DNA of 64,000 nt from Apostichopus japonicus (taxonomy: Eukaryota; Echinodermata; Holothuroidea; Aspidochirotida; Stichopodidae): contig NC_092567.1 in assembly GCF_037975245.1 (NCBI RefSeq), positions 15,865,876 through 15,929,875 on the forward strand, in the 5' to 3' direction. Each line of letters starts with the position of its first letter. Within the stretch, counting starts at the first letter, position 1. Made by a program: the position numbers and the translations under genes. The notes beneath the pieces are model-generated. The model was not told the origin of the DNA, did not search any database, and saw nothing but the letters and a program-made list of their open reading frames with translations. This document shows, one piece after another, positions 1-20,325 of the stretch.

Positions 1-319
1 GTAGGAGAGATTTGTAGTTTCATGAATATGACAACAACATTTGGGTGAAACCAGTGTATCATTTTTACCTTTGTGGGGGGGGGGGGGTCACTATACTTAA
101 CATGCTATCTAAGTTTGATGGAAACTAGTAGTCGTCCAACGAACAGCCTCCACAGCTGATTTTCGTTGTCCCAACGAAAGATTTGGACGACATGAATGCA
201 ATCAAAAATTTGCCTTGCTGTTGTTGCATAGACTTGAAGCATGTATATATATTTTTTCCATATTTTGGTATAGACTTTGTAATAACATTGTCAGAACCAT
301 AATTGTGTTATAGTTTTAA

Positions 320-671
320 AGGGTGTGAAGACTCGCACAAAACATTAATCTGACCTAATTTCTGAACGAGGTGTAACAGAAGTGTTAGACACCACCATTG
401 ATCCCAGAAAATACACACACACAGCTTGCTACCATCGGTAATTTGACACTAGTGTACAGTCAGTACATAGCTGCGGTCAATACCCACAGCACAGTGTACA
501 AACAATACAGCGATGGACATCTCAGGTCCAGCTAAAGATAACAAGGTATCACGTTTCATTACTGTACTGTCTGCATTTTGTAGCAACACAAACAAAACGT
601 CACTTGCAAGCAATGGAAAGTTAACTTTTTGAGATGGTTTTTGCGGTTTGGGGCGAGTCTTCAACGCCCGT
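320..671. mobile_element. TTAA-flanked MITE in intron of the DPH4-like gene
   Basis: A 352-bp element has imperfect terminal inverted repeats: AGGGTGTGAAGACTCGC at the left, and the reverse complement of the right end ACGGGCGTTGAAGACTCGC. It is flanked by TTAA at 316-319 and 672-675. TTAA target sites and TTAAAGG-type ends are typical of the T2/Kolobok group, with piggyBac as the alternative. There is no transposase frame, so it is non-autonomous. A related copy lies in inverted orientation at 7546-7938. Confidence 0.75.
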
Positions 672-749
672 TTAAGTTTATGGTCAAGGGCCTTGGAGAT
701 AATATCTGTTTTGTGCGTTATATTTTGGTTAAATGTTTACGTTTTACAG

Positions 750-889
750 ATGAAGACGTCTACTTTTACCATTGCCGGTGTGGAGGAGACTTTGAGTTTC
801 GTGGTCCATCAGTACCAACAGATATCACATGTAATACTTGCTCTTTAAGCTTATGTGTGACTGCAAACAGAGGCAATGGCAATACTTGA
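750..889 (+). CDS. DNAJC24: Last coding exon of a DPH4/DNAJC24-like diphthamide co-chaperone (partial)
   Basis: This is the terminal coding exon of a gene that begins left of the window. It opens after a splice acceptor (TTTTACAG) in phase 1 and ends with TGA at 887-889. The peptide DEDVYFYHCRCGGDFEF, followed by CNTCSLSLCV, carries the four cysteines of the CSL (DPH-type) zinc finger, CxCGG and CxxCSL. In this family the zinc finger binds iron or zinc. DPH4 joins this finger to an N-terminal J domain and, with DPH1-DPH3, supports the first step of diphthamide synthesis on elongation factor 2 in the cytosol. CRCGG favours DPH4; the short protein DPH3 has the same finger, usually as CPCG, and is the alternative. 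The J-domain exons are not in the window. A donor-like AAG/GTGAGT lies just after the stop and could belong to a 3'UTR intron. Confidence 0.7.
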
Positions 890-3210
890 AGGTGAGTCAT
901 AAGTCAGACCAACACATGTTACTCTGTGTGTTTTTTAGTACTTCCAAGTTCTTGTGTGTTTTCAAAGTACTTCCAAGTTCTTGGGGTGTTAAAAACTCTT
1001 TCAAAGAAGTTGCACGACATAAATTTCTCCTCTCATCAACTAACTCAAGTGGTAGCTTTTTTGGTTCCATGAGTTGATGTTATTTAATATGGATAAAGTG
1101 GTACATTGGGTTGTCTTTACAGCATCTGGTTATCTCCAGTGTGGGACATAAGGTGGAGAAGGTAGTAATAAGTACACACATGCTCAGAAACTATTGAGAA
1201 AGATTCATTCGACAGGCAACGGACACATGGTCATTTTCTTGTAAAACTGTATTCTGCTCTTGAGTTTGACACCATCTGTATATACAACAAAAATTTGAGA
1301 GCTTTAAGAGAAGATGTTTTACCTCAATAGGTTTAATAGTGCATATAAAACTCACTGAAGAGCCAGCATACTTAACAGACCAAAACTCAGCTGGAACGTA
1401 AAATGGGCACCTTGTTTTTATTAAGTCACCAACCCTTCCCTTCGCAAGCCCTTTAAAGCAGCATTTTGCATCCTTTTCTATGGTTTTTCTCAACCTCACT
1501 GATTCCATGATACCATAACTACATACATAACTAGCTTATCTATTCAAATATTACTTCAAATGGTGACATAAAAGTCGAAAAAGTTACACATTTCAACTTT
1601 GTTTTTCGCGAAGATATTCTCCGTTGGGATCCAAATAAACCTCGTCCATAATATGAATATTTAAAAGCTACGAACGTCATTGGCCAATAAATACTACAAC
1701 ATTATGCTTGATTGTGTAGATTGTCTATGGCAGTTGTACCAGGGAGCTGTTTGAGTCCAGCTCGCTGGTTGTACCAAGTTACCAATTCGACGTTTTGAAT
1801 CTATTTCTAGCAACAGCTCATAATTCATCCTGCATCTCTGATTGGTTGAATTCAAACTAGTGGGTTGGGGGAACTGTATGCGATTATTATTAAATGTGTA
1901 ATTTGTCGGTGTACACTTTTCTCATTATCTGCAAATATCCTTGATTACTCGCCAATTAACGCTTTTGGCAAGGCAAAAACTTGGCTAATATCTTAGTTTG
2001 CTGTTTTGTGATTGATATTTGTAAAAAACTTGATGGACTTGTCAAAAAACTGGAAAACGACGACAAAACGCAAAATGCTGCTTTAATTCTCATTATGGTG
2101 ATACATGTGTTTTTTGTTTCAAATACCTGCAGGTTCAACTTGAAGACCTGGACCAAATAAGGTCCTGTGTATTGACGGTGAAGGATTTTCCTTTTGACTG
2201 AAACTGAAGAGATGATGACCCTGTTTTCCTCTCACGAGAGGTTGCAGAGGCTCTCCGTCAAAATATTTCTTAAGGAGGAGGGAGGAGAGAAGATGGCCCA
2301 GATGTTGCCTCTGCGTGAAGGTCTTATAAGTTTGGTGCTTCACCACAAGTTCGTTCTGACCAGAACATGGTACAATCAGAGCATCGTTGATGCCAGAGGA
2401 TCCCGGATGAGACCGTGGCAGATGATAACGCAATTCATCCTGGCCCGTACAGCTTTGGTGGAGGACATGAATTAGAGTCCTGAAGAACATTTCTTGAAAT
2501 TAAACGTGACAAATGTATATCATACAAGGAACTATTTATCTGGCCAGTGGTGTGTGTATGATAAGTCAAACATACAAATTTATTATGTCAGAGTCTCAAA
2601 ACGAAATTTAGCCTCGATCAACTCACAACCATATGGTTAATTCTGTGAATTTTGTAAAAATAATGATGATTAGTAGTTGACAAAGACAAAAATGTTTTGA
2701 TAAAAGTGTATGAGGTTCTGTGAGACTGCTGACATTGTAGTTAATATCTGACTACTGTTCTTTACATTTTTTCAACCAGCAAATAATTTCGCCTTCAAAG
2801 TTAATGTAGTCGTTTTCAAGGCACAGAAGTTTGTCTATAATGAAACACTATAGTTCCTGTGTACAAAAACTGTTATATATCTGTATACTGCAATGAAACC
2901 AAATTTTCATGATAACACTTTGTGATGCGACACCGAATAAATTCTGCCAGTGAACACCATGTGGCTGTAATATGTATGTAGTAATATGTATGTTAGTATG
3001 GAGGCTGGTGGTCCCATCTACTGCTTTGAGTCCTCTTTTAGAGGACTTTGGCCAATCTGGAACTGAAGTGAACCGATCTTTTTAGCTGCATAACATGGAC
3101 AGTGGTTGAAACACTTCTTGATGTTGGCATTTACATTAACAGTTTGACATGATTTGTTCTGCTACTTTATCCTTTAGCTTATTGATTCAGTACGAAACCC
3201 TTCTATGGAT
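890..3210. other. Intergenic, no convincing gene
   Basis: Short open frames exist here: a minus frame at 1191-1508 ending in a donor-like GAG/GTAAAA, and overlapping open frames on both strands at 2119-2490. None shows a recognisable domain or a consistent exon series. An AATAAA at 2936-2941 could end a transcript from the left. No repeat family from elsewhere in the window is evident. Confidence 0.5.
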
Positions 3211-3213
3211 GCA

Positions 3214-3251
<38 letters not shown>

Positions 3252-3491
3252 TGCAGAAAAGAGAAGCCACTATATTAATCCATTATTTCACAACAATCGC
3301 CTTCATAAAATATAGATTGAGATGTGGGTTTGGTAATGTTGGTATTGATCAGCCAAATAAATATTGTCGTAAAGCCTCAATAACGTTATTTTTTTAATGA
3401 AAGAAAGTAAGTTTATAAAGATCATGGTCAGATTTTTTCACTAGAATCAAAGTTAATTACGGTAACTCTTCTATGCGTGAAATATATATTT

Positions 3492-3866
3492 GACTTGCAA
3501 AAAATGGAAGCCACAAGATTAATCCATTTTTTCACAACAATCGGCTTCATATAATAGAGATTGATATGAGGGTTTGGTAATGCCGGTATTGATCAACTGA
3601 ATAAATATTGTCGTTCGACTTGCAGAAAATGGAAGCCACAAGATTAATTCATTTTTTGCACAACAATCGGCTTCATAAAATACAGATTGATATGAGGGTT
3701 TGGTAATGCCGGTATTGATCGACTGAATAAATATTGTTGTTCGACTTGCAAAAAATGGAAGCCACAAGATTAATCCATATTTTGCACAACAATCAGCTTC
3801 ATAAAATAGAGATTGATATGAGGGTTTGGTAATGCCCGTATTGATCGACTGAATAAATATTGTCGA
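3492..3866. repeat. Three head-to-tail units of about 125 bp
   Basis: Three consecutive copies start near 3492, 3615 and 3740. Each begins GACTTGCAAAAAATGGAAGC (with small changes), passes through CACAACAATC and GATATGAGGGTTTGGTAATG, and ends AATAAATATTGT. They are a local tandem expansion of the unit described for the surrounding block. They differ by a few substitutions per unit. Confidence 0.75.
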
Positions 3867-3983
3867 AAGCATCAATAACGTTATTTTTTAATGAAAGAAA
3901 GTAAGGTTATAAAGAACATGGTAAGATTTTTTCCACTAAACTCAAAGTTAATAAACTCTGTGCTAGGATGCAATATATAAATA

Positions 3984-4061
<78 letters not shown>

Positions 4062-4105
4062 TATATATATATACTCGAATATATATATATATATATATAC
4101 TCGAA

Positions 4106-4191
<86 letters not shown>

Positions 4192-4339
4192 TTCGAGTTG
4201 GTTAGCATCATGTTTGATCTCTAGAGTAAGGCAAAATATGTCACCAAAAACAGAACTAGTATTGTTCGATACAGGTGACAAACGCCTACAGTGGAATTAC
4301 GACCTTCTTACCGGTTTCGAACCTCTGGACATACAATCA

Positions 4340-4411
4340 GCGTCCATAGCCTAGTGGTTAGGGTGTCCGCGTACAGAGCGGAAGGCCCGTGGTTCGAATC
4401 CCGGTGGAGGC
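4340..4411 (+). repeat. tRNA-like sequence (SINE head or tRNA pseudogene), unit 1
   Basis: These 72 nt fold as a tRNA. There are 6 of 7 acceptor pairs (GCGTCCA with TGGAGGC), a D arm, a perfect anticodon stem TCCGC/GCGGA with loop GTACAGA, a box A TAGCCTAGTGG and a box B GGTTCGAATCC. A T6 run follows at about 4418, as for pol III termination. The loop would give anticodon ACA, which is not a normal metazoan tRNA, and the T stem has two mismatches. It is therefore more likely a tRNA-derived repeat. Copies lie at 15621-15692 and 34338-34396. Confidence 0.65.
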
Positions 4412-4459
4412 TGAAAGTTTTTTCACTGTTCTTGTTTTTCCAACTCATTACGATTTTCA

Positions 4460-4512
<53 letters not shown>

Positions 4513-4997
4513 CTTGCAGAAAAGAGAAGCCACTAGATTAATCCATTATTTCACAACAATCGGCTTCATAAAATATAGATTAAGATGTGGGTTTTGGTAA
4601 TGTCGGTATTGATCGACCGAAAAAATATTGTCGAAAGCCTCAATAACGTTATTTTGTAATGAAAGAAAGTAAGGTTATGAAGATCATGGTAAGATTTTAT
4701 TCATTAACCTCAAAGTTAATAAACTCTGCTATGGATGCAAGATATATATATATACGACTTGCAAAAAAGTGAAGTCACAATATTAATTCATTATTTCACA
4801 ACAATCAACTTCATAATATCTAGATTTAGATGAGGGTTTTGCAGTGTCGGGAATTGCCAGCTGAATAGGTGTCTTGTCTGAATAACGTTGTTATAATAGA
4901 ATAAGGGAATAAGGGTTGTAACAGAATACATGTTACTACGATTGTAGATGGTTTTCAGTTGGTTCCAGCCAGTGTGGAAGTTGATTGATATCTGAAT

Positions 4998-12433
<7,436 letters not shown>

Positions 12434-13185
12434 GAACTGTAGTATTGATGCCTACGGTATCTTTATTACAAGGGTAAATTCACGAACAATTATTGATTAT
12501 GAACTACATGGGAGAGATAAAGACAAAACGATTTGATCATTAAATTATCAGTAGGTTTTCTCTCACGTATCGGCAGCATTTCATTCCATATAATGTAATA
12601 TTTATATTGTTTTATGGTTGGCATTGAGTCTTACTTTAACATTTGATTGCTTATTTTGTGACCGAAAGAAGCAAACTGTCATCAGCAAACGGTTTATACC
12701 TGAGGGTCATCTCCAAATCGTTTTTGAAACAACACCATCATTTTCTCATCGGAGACTATCATACGCGAAAGGAGTGTGGAGCATATCACGCAAAGATTCA
12801 AGCGATATTATCGCGGCAGGAGACACTTAATTAAATGGGAGAGAGCTAGTTGTTCAGTCCATCTCAATATCATATTCTTTGCTCAAGACAGTGTTGTCTA
12901 AATGTAACTGTATATACTTCTTGACTCGATCAACGGTATAGGTTGTATGTGGTGTCATCATGATCGATGTTCTTTTACGTTGAGCCTAACTTTACTAGTG
13001 CAGTGTTCTTGATTGGAATGGTTTGCCGTTTGGTTGTTCTCATCAATATGTATGTCTGCAACTAATGCAATTTCCTCACTGGAAATATGATTTGTAAATT
13101 ATGAAGAAAACAAAGACATGATTAAATGTCATCTCACTTGTCACGATGACATTGTTAACTCAGATATTGATAGGTGTATTCATGA

Positions 13186-13191
13186 AATAAA
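13186..13191 (+). terminator. Candidate poly(A) signal for lectin copy 1
   Basis: AATAAA lies about 750 bp after the stop codon, in a region conserved with copy 2 (25259-25264). It is the first clear hexamer downstream. Cleavage position and 3'UTR length are inferred only. Confidence 0.35.
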
Positions 13192-13811
13192 ATTAAATGT
13201 ATATGGGTACAACATATACCCACGACACAAGTAATGCTAAGAATATGGCTGGTACCGAAAATTAAAAAATCAATCAATTCCAGCATTTTTGATAAAACAA
13301 TCCCATTTAGTAATCTTAATTTTCCATTATATCATCTAGTTTTAACGTTCCTGTGTTCTCCAGTTACATATTAATAATTGTTACAACACCATACATTGGT
13401 CATATTAACTAAACACCAATAATTGTTTGATTATACATACATTTGCACGTAATATCTAACGTAAATTTGTTCATGTTTATTGTAATGTTATAACTAATTG
13501 CTTTTAAGCTATATGTGAAGAATTAAACATATGTTGAATCCCAAACGAACGGAATTTTTGGATGGTTTTAAGTTGTTACATCTGATATCCTCGTGCAAAT
13601 CCCTAATTTGTAGGTTTGATATGTATCATTACAGTGTATGTTTGTATAACCTTTTTTAAATTAATGTGAGACTTGTCATAATTAAAGGAGATGTTTACCA
13701 CAATTAAGTGTTGTCATCATTTAGTGATATATTTATTTAGATGCGAGGGCCCGTTAAATTAGCTATACATGGAGCTGCTCGACAAACAGTGATGTTCGTA
13801 AATTTTACGTT

Positions 13812-14181
13812 ATAATAATAAGAAGAAGAAGAAGAAGAAGAACAATAATAATAATAATATTATTATTATTAATGAAAATAATAATAATTATAATACTACT
13901 AAATAATAATAATATTAATAATCATAATCATAATCATAATCATAATCGTAATCGTAATCATAATCATAATCATCATCATAAGTAATATTTATATAGCGCA
14001 TAATCAGCAAAGCTGCTCAAAGCGCTTTACAAATGTAAAACCTACAAACAAATGGTAACAAAAACCTAAATATTAAATATACAGAACCAATAAGGCACAA
14101 AATGTAGAAGCTTAAAGCAACAACATAAAAAACACCCGTACTATACGATAATAATTAAAGCCCTAAACGCATATAGTCCAA
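13812..14181 (-). mobile_element. L2-type LINE 3' end with AAT-rich tail, truncated by the duplication edge
   Basis: The segment has an AAT/ATC-rich run, then the reverse complement of a GCGCTATATAAATATT-type LINE terminus (13985-14000) and about 180 bp of LINE 3' sequence. It is near-identical to 26797-26990 in the second unit. Identity stops abruptly at about 14181, after CATATAGTCCA, whereas unit 2 continues into a long L2 element. This marks the right edge of duplication unit 1 or a deletion there. Confidence 0.75.
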
Positions 14182-15090
14182 ATTTATTTCACGTTGTTAC
14201 GAGGGGGCAAAGTTTCCGGCACAAAATCGTAGGGTTTAGCGAATACTTGTTGAGGTCAAGACCTTTTGATCCAGGTCGAGAAACCTTGACATCCGGGTCG
14301 AGGTCATAGGTCACCGGGAGATCAAACATGAACTATGTCGACAATTTTTGAAATTGGCTAAGGGCATTCTATGAGGTTGTACAAGTTGTGTGCAGGTCAA
14401 TTTTTCGACCGGAAGCCAAGTGGGACAAAATGGCGGCAAGGTCAAAGTTAACCGTTAAGTGAACTCTAGAGACGTGAACAAATTACACCCTGTAAAATAC
14501 TTACCACATATAGGATTGAGTTCATGTTCACGGTCGATGTACCCCTTGTATGCAATAATCAGCCAAAGAAATTTTAAAAGGATAATACGTTACTTTCGGG
14601 TTTTAAACCAACCCCTAGTTAACCCCGAGGGAAGCTGTAACTCAAATACTGTAAGTGCTATGGCCTGGTAATTCGGCACGTATGTTTTAGACGATAGGTC
14701 TACTATCGATCTGCCCCGGGAAGTTGCCATCTGATTCATTCCGGAAGTGACGTCACATAGTGAGGCATTTATGTTGAGGTTCATATCTTCTTTGTTCGTG
14801 TAAAAGTTTTATTAATTTAAGGTGTCATATAATAAGGTATATAAACCTACGTACGCATACTGAGTTTCGAGGAAATCGGTGGACCCAAGACAAAATGGCC
14901 GCCAAAACAAAAATGTTGCGAAAAATTGCTTAATATATTCATAAAATATCAAGACGAGGTCGCAGCTTCCTCTAAATACCTCATTTTTTTTAATGATGTG
15001 TTAATGCTTAATCTCGAAGTTCAAGTTATTTGGAGAATGTTGGATTTTGGGGACCTGGGGGTCGCCCCCTCCCCAAGGTCAAAATTTATA
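14182..15090. other. Unique spacer between the two duplication units
   Basis: No gene, no repeat shared with the rest of the window and no coding frame with recognisable content. It contains several GTCAAGGTC-like and GGTCGAGG-like half-repeats, but nothing I can name. Confidence 0.5.
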
Positions 15091-15223
15091 CCTCATATTT
15101 CACAACAATCGGCTTCATAAACTATAGATTTAGATGAGGGTTTGGTATAATGTCTGCATTGATCAACCGAAGAAATATTGTCGTAAAGCCTCAATAACGT
15201 TATTTTTTTCATGAAAGAAAGTA

Positions 15224-15459
<236 letters not shown>

Positions 15460-15620
15460 GATATATATGATTTCGAGTTGGTTAGCATCTTGTTTGATCT
15501 CTAGAGTAAGGCAAAATGTGTCACCAAAAACAGAACTAGTATTGTTCGATACAGGTGACAAACGCCTACAGTGGAATTACGACCTTCCTTACCGGTTTCG
15601 AACCTCTGGACATACAATCA

Positions 15621-15692
15621 GCGTCCATAGCCTAGTGGTTAGGGTTTCCGCGTACAGAGCGGAAGGCCCGTGGTTCGAATCCCGGTGGAGGC
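15621..15692 (+). repeat. tRNA-like sequence (SINE head or tRNA pseudogene), unit 2
   Basis: This is the 72-nt copy of 4340-4411 with one substitution (GGGTGTCC to GGGTTTCC). It has the same box A, box B, ACA loop and following T run. It belongs to the duplicated block. Confidence 0.65.
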
Positions 15693-16433
15693 TGAAAGTT
15701 TTTTCACTGTTCTTGTTTTTCCAACTCATTACGATTTTCATTCATATATATACATATATATATATTGCATCATGACTTGCAATATATATATATTGCAGAG
15801 AAGAGAAACCACGATTAATCCATTATTTCACAACAATCGGCTTCTTAAAGTTATATAGATTTAGATGAAGGTTTGGTATAATGTCGGTATTGATCAACCG
15901 AATACATATCGTCGTAAAGCCTCAATAACGTTATTTTTTTAATGAAAAAAAGTAAGGTTATAAAGATCATGGTAAGATTTTTTCCACTAATCTTAAAGTT
16001 AGTAACGGTAACTCTTCTATGGATGCAATATATATTCGACTTGTAAAAAAGGGAAACCACAAGATTAATCCATTATTTCACAACAATCGTATTCATAAAA
16101 TATAGATTTAGATGAGGGTTGGTATAATGTCTGTATTGATCAACCGAAGAAATATTGCCGAAAGCCTCAATAACGTTATTTTTTTAATGAAAGAAAGTAC
16201 GGTTATAAAGATCATAGTAAGATTTTATTCACTAACCTCAAAGTTAATAAACTCTGCTATGGATGCAAAATATATATCTATACGACTTGAAGAAAAGAGA
16301 AGCCACGAGATTAATCCATTATTTTACAACAATCAACTTCATAAAATATAGATTTAGATGAGGTTTTGCAGTGTCGGGATTGTCAGCTGAATAGGTGTCT
16401 TGTCTGAATAACGTTGTTATAATATAAGAAGGG

Positions 16434-16441
16434 TATATAAG
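16434..16441 (+). promoter_or_regulatory. TATA box of lectin copy 2
   Basis: TATATAAG lies 85-92 bp upstream of the copy 2 start codon, a sensible distance for a TATA box plus a short 5'UTR. At the aligned place copy 1 reads GGGAATAAGGG instead of GGGTATATAAGGG, so copy 1 lacks this element. The transcription start is inferred. Confidence 0.45.
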
Positions 16442-16525
16442 GGTTATTACAGTATACATGTTACTACGTTTGCAGATGGTTTTCAGTTGGTTCCAGCCAG
16501 TGTGAAAGTTGATTGATATCTGAAT

Positions 16526-16799
16526 ATGGCAACTCAGTCGCGAAGTTTCCGTTTTGGTGCCATTTTGACGACTGTGATATATCTTTGCAGCATTGTAGAA
16601 TCAATGGGTAAGTTTAGTCACCTATACCAGAATCTCATAACCAAATTCCATTTGTTCGACTTTCGCAGATAAACGATTTATCAAAAATCGTATAAAACAT
16701 CTAAAGTTCCCGTAAACTATATGGGACTATTTTAGTTAATGGCGGAATGTTGAACGTGTCACCTGTTATCCTTATAGTCAATTAATAGTTGTTTTTTAC

Positions 16800-16860
<61 letters not shown>

Positions 16861-19800
16861 TATATATACAGAAAAGAAACGTGCAAAAATGGCAAGATAG
16901 ATATGAACAATTTTAATGTGCTCACACAACTGCATTGAAGACATCCATTATACTTTTGACATCGCGAAAGAAAATGGACGTAACGGAAACTATTTTAATG
17001 CAAAATGTTATAATGTCCTTTTATATGTGAAACCAAATCTTCTCAAGAAATAAACTAGTTGGCATGGCTTCCTGATTAAAGTCAGTAGAATATACACAAT
17101 TAATTATTCTCCCACAAATTCACTCGAAAGCCAAGGAATTACATAAATAATCAACAACATTTGAATTCTAAAGTGACTGCCGTTCTACAAGGTACAGAAA
17201 CTTACTAAGTCATCACATTTTGGAAGAACACAGAATGATGAAAGTCATATTTGTTACATACTTGAATAGGAGCATATGTATTGCTATGCACCCTCAACAG
17301 CTGGTCGTTAAATAAACCTCGTTTTGTTAATCCGCTATCTTGTGTGTAGGACCTCTTATGTTCAGACCCAATATATTACAATATTCAAGCCGTCAGAAAC
17401 CTATAAAACCTAAGAAAAGCACTAAGATAGAGTAGACAACATAATATTGTATTTTGTAATCGAATGTATTGCTGCAATTTGGAATTACAATTAGTTAACT
17501 TTTATACACACTTTCCATATGACAATGTTGTCAGGGGTTACAGGTTGTCTTCCATTTGCGTTGACATGCATATGAGCCGTGGGACATTTGAATGTCCCTT
17601 AGCCTAACAAGGTTACACCATAACGGCTTTTCTAAAACCAACAATGTAAATAAACTTGTTATCATGAAATATAATATAGAGCTAAATTTACTCTAGACTC
17701 ATTTATTTCAATATGAATACGTTCATGTGATTTAAGTAGTTTCATGTTCAGAAGTTTACATGAACTTGCTTATTAGGACAAATGTGATCAGTCACTAATA
17801 GACTGCAATTTTAGTCATGGAAGACCCTCCTCTCAGGCGCGTAGCGAGGAATTTGCCAAGGGAGGGGCGAAACCAGGGGCGTATCCAGGATTTTCTTACC
17901 TGGGGGGCGCGAATTACTAACTAAGCGGAACGCCACCATCGGTTGGCGCGCAGCGTACAAGGAAATTTCTGGTTTTGATACCCCCCAGATCACCGGAAAT
18001 GGCACTTTTCGGGCTTGAAAATGACCAACCAGATGTACACCTTTTGCCTGAGAACCAAGTATTTCCCAATAGTTTTTTTTTTCCATCCATATCCTTTTTA
18101 AAGATTGTTGCCCGTCACAAATAATGTTCGACCTCATCGCATCTCCTCTGGATCATTGCTTTTGTAGGTGATTCTACGTCGCGGCCCACAATACACGCTA
18201 GCCGCACTTTTTAAGGTTTTAAGCCCATTATTTGTTCAGAATATGATTATTTACATCTCTCGTGAATAAACTCACTTCAAAACATACCCATAATATTGCT
18301 CAAAATTTCATCTATGGACAACCAATATAGAAAACCTCCTTCAACCCCTAACAGACCGGTCAAAATTGCACAAGCAGAGGGAAGTATGATGAAGAATGTT
18401 GCTGAGGAAATTTTCGAAAATTCAGACACAGTTAATTTATTGGTCTAGAAATATTAATATAACGGCTGTTATAAAACTTCGTTAAAGGAAATTTAAAAAA
18501 AAACAGATATTTCCGAAACCCATAGGGGTAGGAGGCGGGGGCGGGCTGCAGCCCCTAATTCTCCATTTCTAATGTAAAAGAGAGTTTTGACATAAATGAA
18601 GCTCATCTACATAAGACATTTCGTTGTTCACACTAGCATCTTGCGGTATACTGCGCAACTTTCACGGACCGTACGGTACACGATGGCATGCGATGTAATA
18701 ACCGATGCTTGTTAATATGATATTGACATTAAAAGTCGTTACTGCCCCCAAATAAAATTGGGCTTCTACGCCCATGATTACACACATATACAGTTTTGGG
18801 GCTGGAAATTGTACTTCCCAGGCCTTGTAAGTTGCATCTAAGCATTTTCTATTTAGAAATTACTAGCGATATTATAAAAAATATGCTCAAAAAAAGGGGG
18901 GGAGGGAGGGCGGTCGCCCCTTCCCGAAATGCGTCATGTTCCCTGTCGACACGGTATAGTTCGAGACCAGCCACAGTTGGTTTCATAGCACAATTCTACA
19001 ATTAAGGCGTATATACACACACACACACACACGCGCGTTATGGTAGACATTATATTGGCTGGTATATATATATATAGATACATCAGTGAGAGAGGAAAAA
19101 TGGAAACGTCAAAAATGGAGTTGTCGGAGTAAGGGGTATGGTGAGGCGCACGCCCCTTCCGAAAATCCTGTGTATACCCTGTGTATATAATATGGATCAG
19201 CGCTGTAATGATGTCACTGTTCCTTTCTCTTCCCGGTGTCTTGGTGTTTTTCTTTTCTCCCTCCCTTTTTTCCTTTTTCTCTCTTCCTTCTTTTCTTTTC
19301 CCTTCCTTCCTCTCCTCCTCCTCTTTTTCCCCCTCTTTTTTCTTCTCTTTTTTTTCTCCGCTTTTTCTTACCCGGGGGGCGCGCGCCCCAACGCCACCCC
19401 TGGATACGCGCCTGGAAACTGTAGGCAAACTATGAGAGCCGTAGATACGGCATTGCAAACTATCTAAGCGTAGCGCCACTATGAGTTGGCGCGAAACGTA
19501 CAATAAAATTTTGGCTGAAAATGTATCCCAGATCGCTAAAAATGGCACTTCACAGGCCTCGTAAGTTGCGTTTTAGCATTTTCTCTTTTGATATTACTAA
19601 CGATATCATAAAAAGATAAAAAAAAATATGCTCAAGGGGAGTGGGGTGCGGCTTCCGCCTTCGCCCCTCCTCCCTTAAATACGCGCATGAGGCTCCTCTG
19701 GCTTTTGACATAATATCTCTCATTTTAGACTTATGCACTTTCGAAGAACTATCTTCTTGCAAGATGGCAGAAAACTGTTCTTTCGGAAACTATGCGGCGG

Positions 19801-20280
19801 AAGAAACTATTGAGACAAGTAAGTAAACGGAAAAGTAGGAAACATTTTCACGAAATGAGTAGCTTATTTAATGGCTGGCAAACTTCCATTTTGTTTGACA
19901 TTCAAGTAAACATCTTATAGTCTCCAAGTCTCTAAACCTTGGAAGGAAATTCGGTCATCATTTCACTTGAGACTCAGTATGCATTATCAATATTCAACTT
20001 TCCGCAAGGGCATAAAAAAATGCCATTGTTCTCTTCGGTGTAAATAATTTTAATTTTGTACGGTAATAAAGTAAAGACAATTCTGGTATGCAATATATGT
20101 TGAATGAAGTGAATATTACAAAATTGAAAGGCGATTCAGATGATGGCATAAAACATTTGATAGTAGACTGGAACCGTGTTTATCAGATTTGAGTGAGTTC
20201 GATTTTAATGAACGAATGAGTAAATGTGGAACATCGGGATGGTGTGGGGTACGCATTCGCATCCGTAGAATCGTACATTC

Positions 20281-20325
<45 letters not shown>

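Larger units (their letters stand above)
3211..4890. repeat. Satellite-like units and TA arrays, left flank of duplication unit 1
   Basis: The block is built from a recurring unit whose core reads CACAACAATCGGCTTCAT, then a GATGAGGGTTTGGTAATG-like stretch, then CTCAATAACGTTATT, then ATAAACTCTGCTATGGATGC, ending in a TA run. Related units recur at 15090-16420. TA arrays occupy about 3214-3250, 3985-4190 and 4463-4510. All long open frames here are TA-derived tyrosine-isoleucine artefacts. Confidence 0.8.

Noticed and set aside
1191-1508. Minus-strand frame of 105 aa with a donor-like site
   Set aside because: No recognisable domain and no partner exons. It would overlap the DPH4-like gene tail antisense.
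2119-2490. Overlapping open frames on both strands
   Set aside because: Neither translation resembles a family I know. The plus frame starts only at a TTG, and exon borders are not convincing.
3907-4512. Open frames of alternating Tyr-Ile (also near 7.1, 15.3, 16.8 and 34.4 kb)
   Set aside because: Pure products of TA dinucleotide arrays.
12618-12830. 70-aa frame downstream of lectin copy 1, also open and longer in copy 2
   Set aside because: Its conservation is explained by the recent duplication. It lies in the probable 3'UTR and shows no domain.
19138-19548. Frames rich in Phe/Ser/Pro or Lys/Glu
   Set aside because: Derived from a CT-rich tract inside the nested TIR element in lectin copy 2 intron 1.
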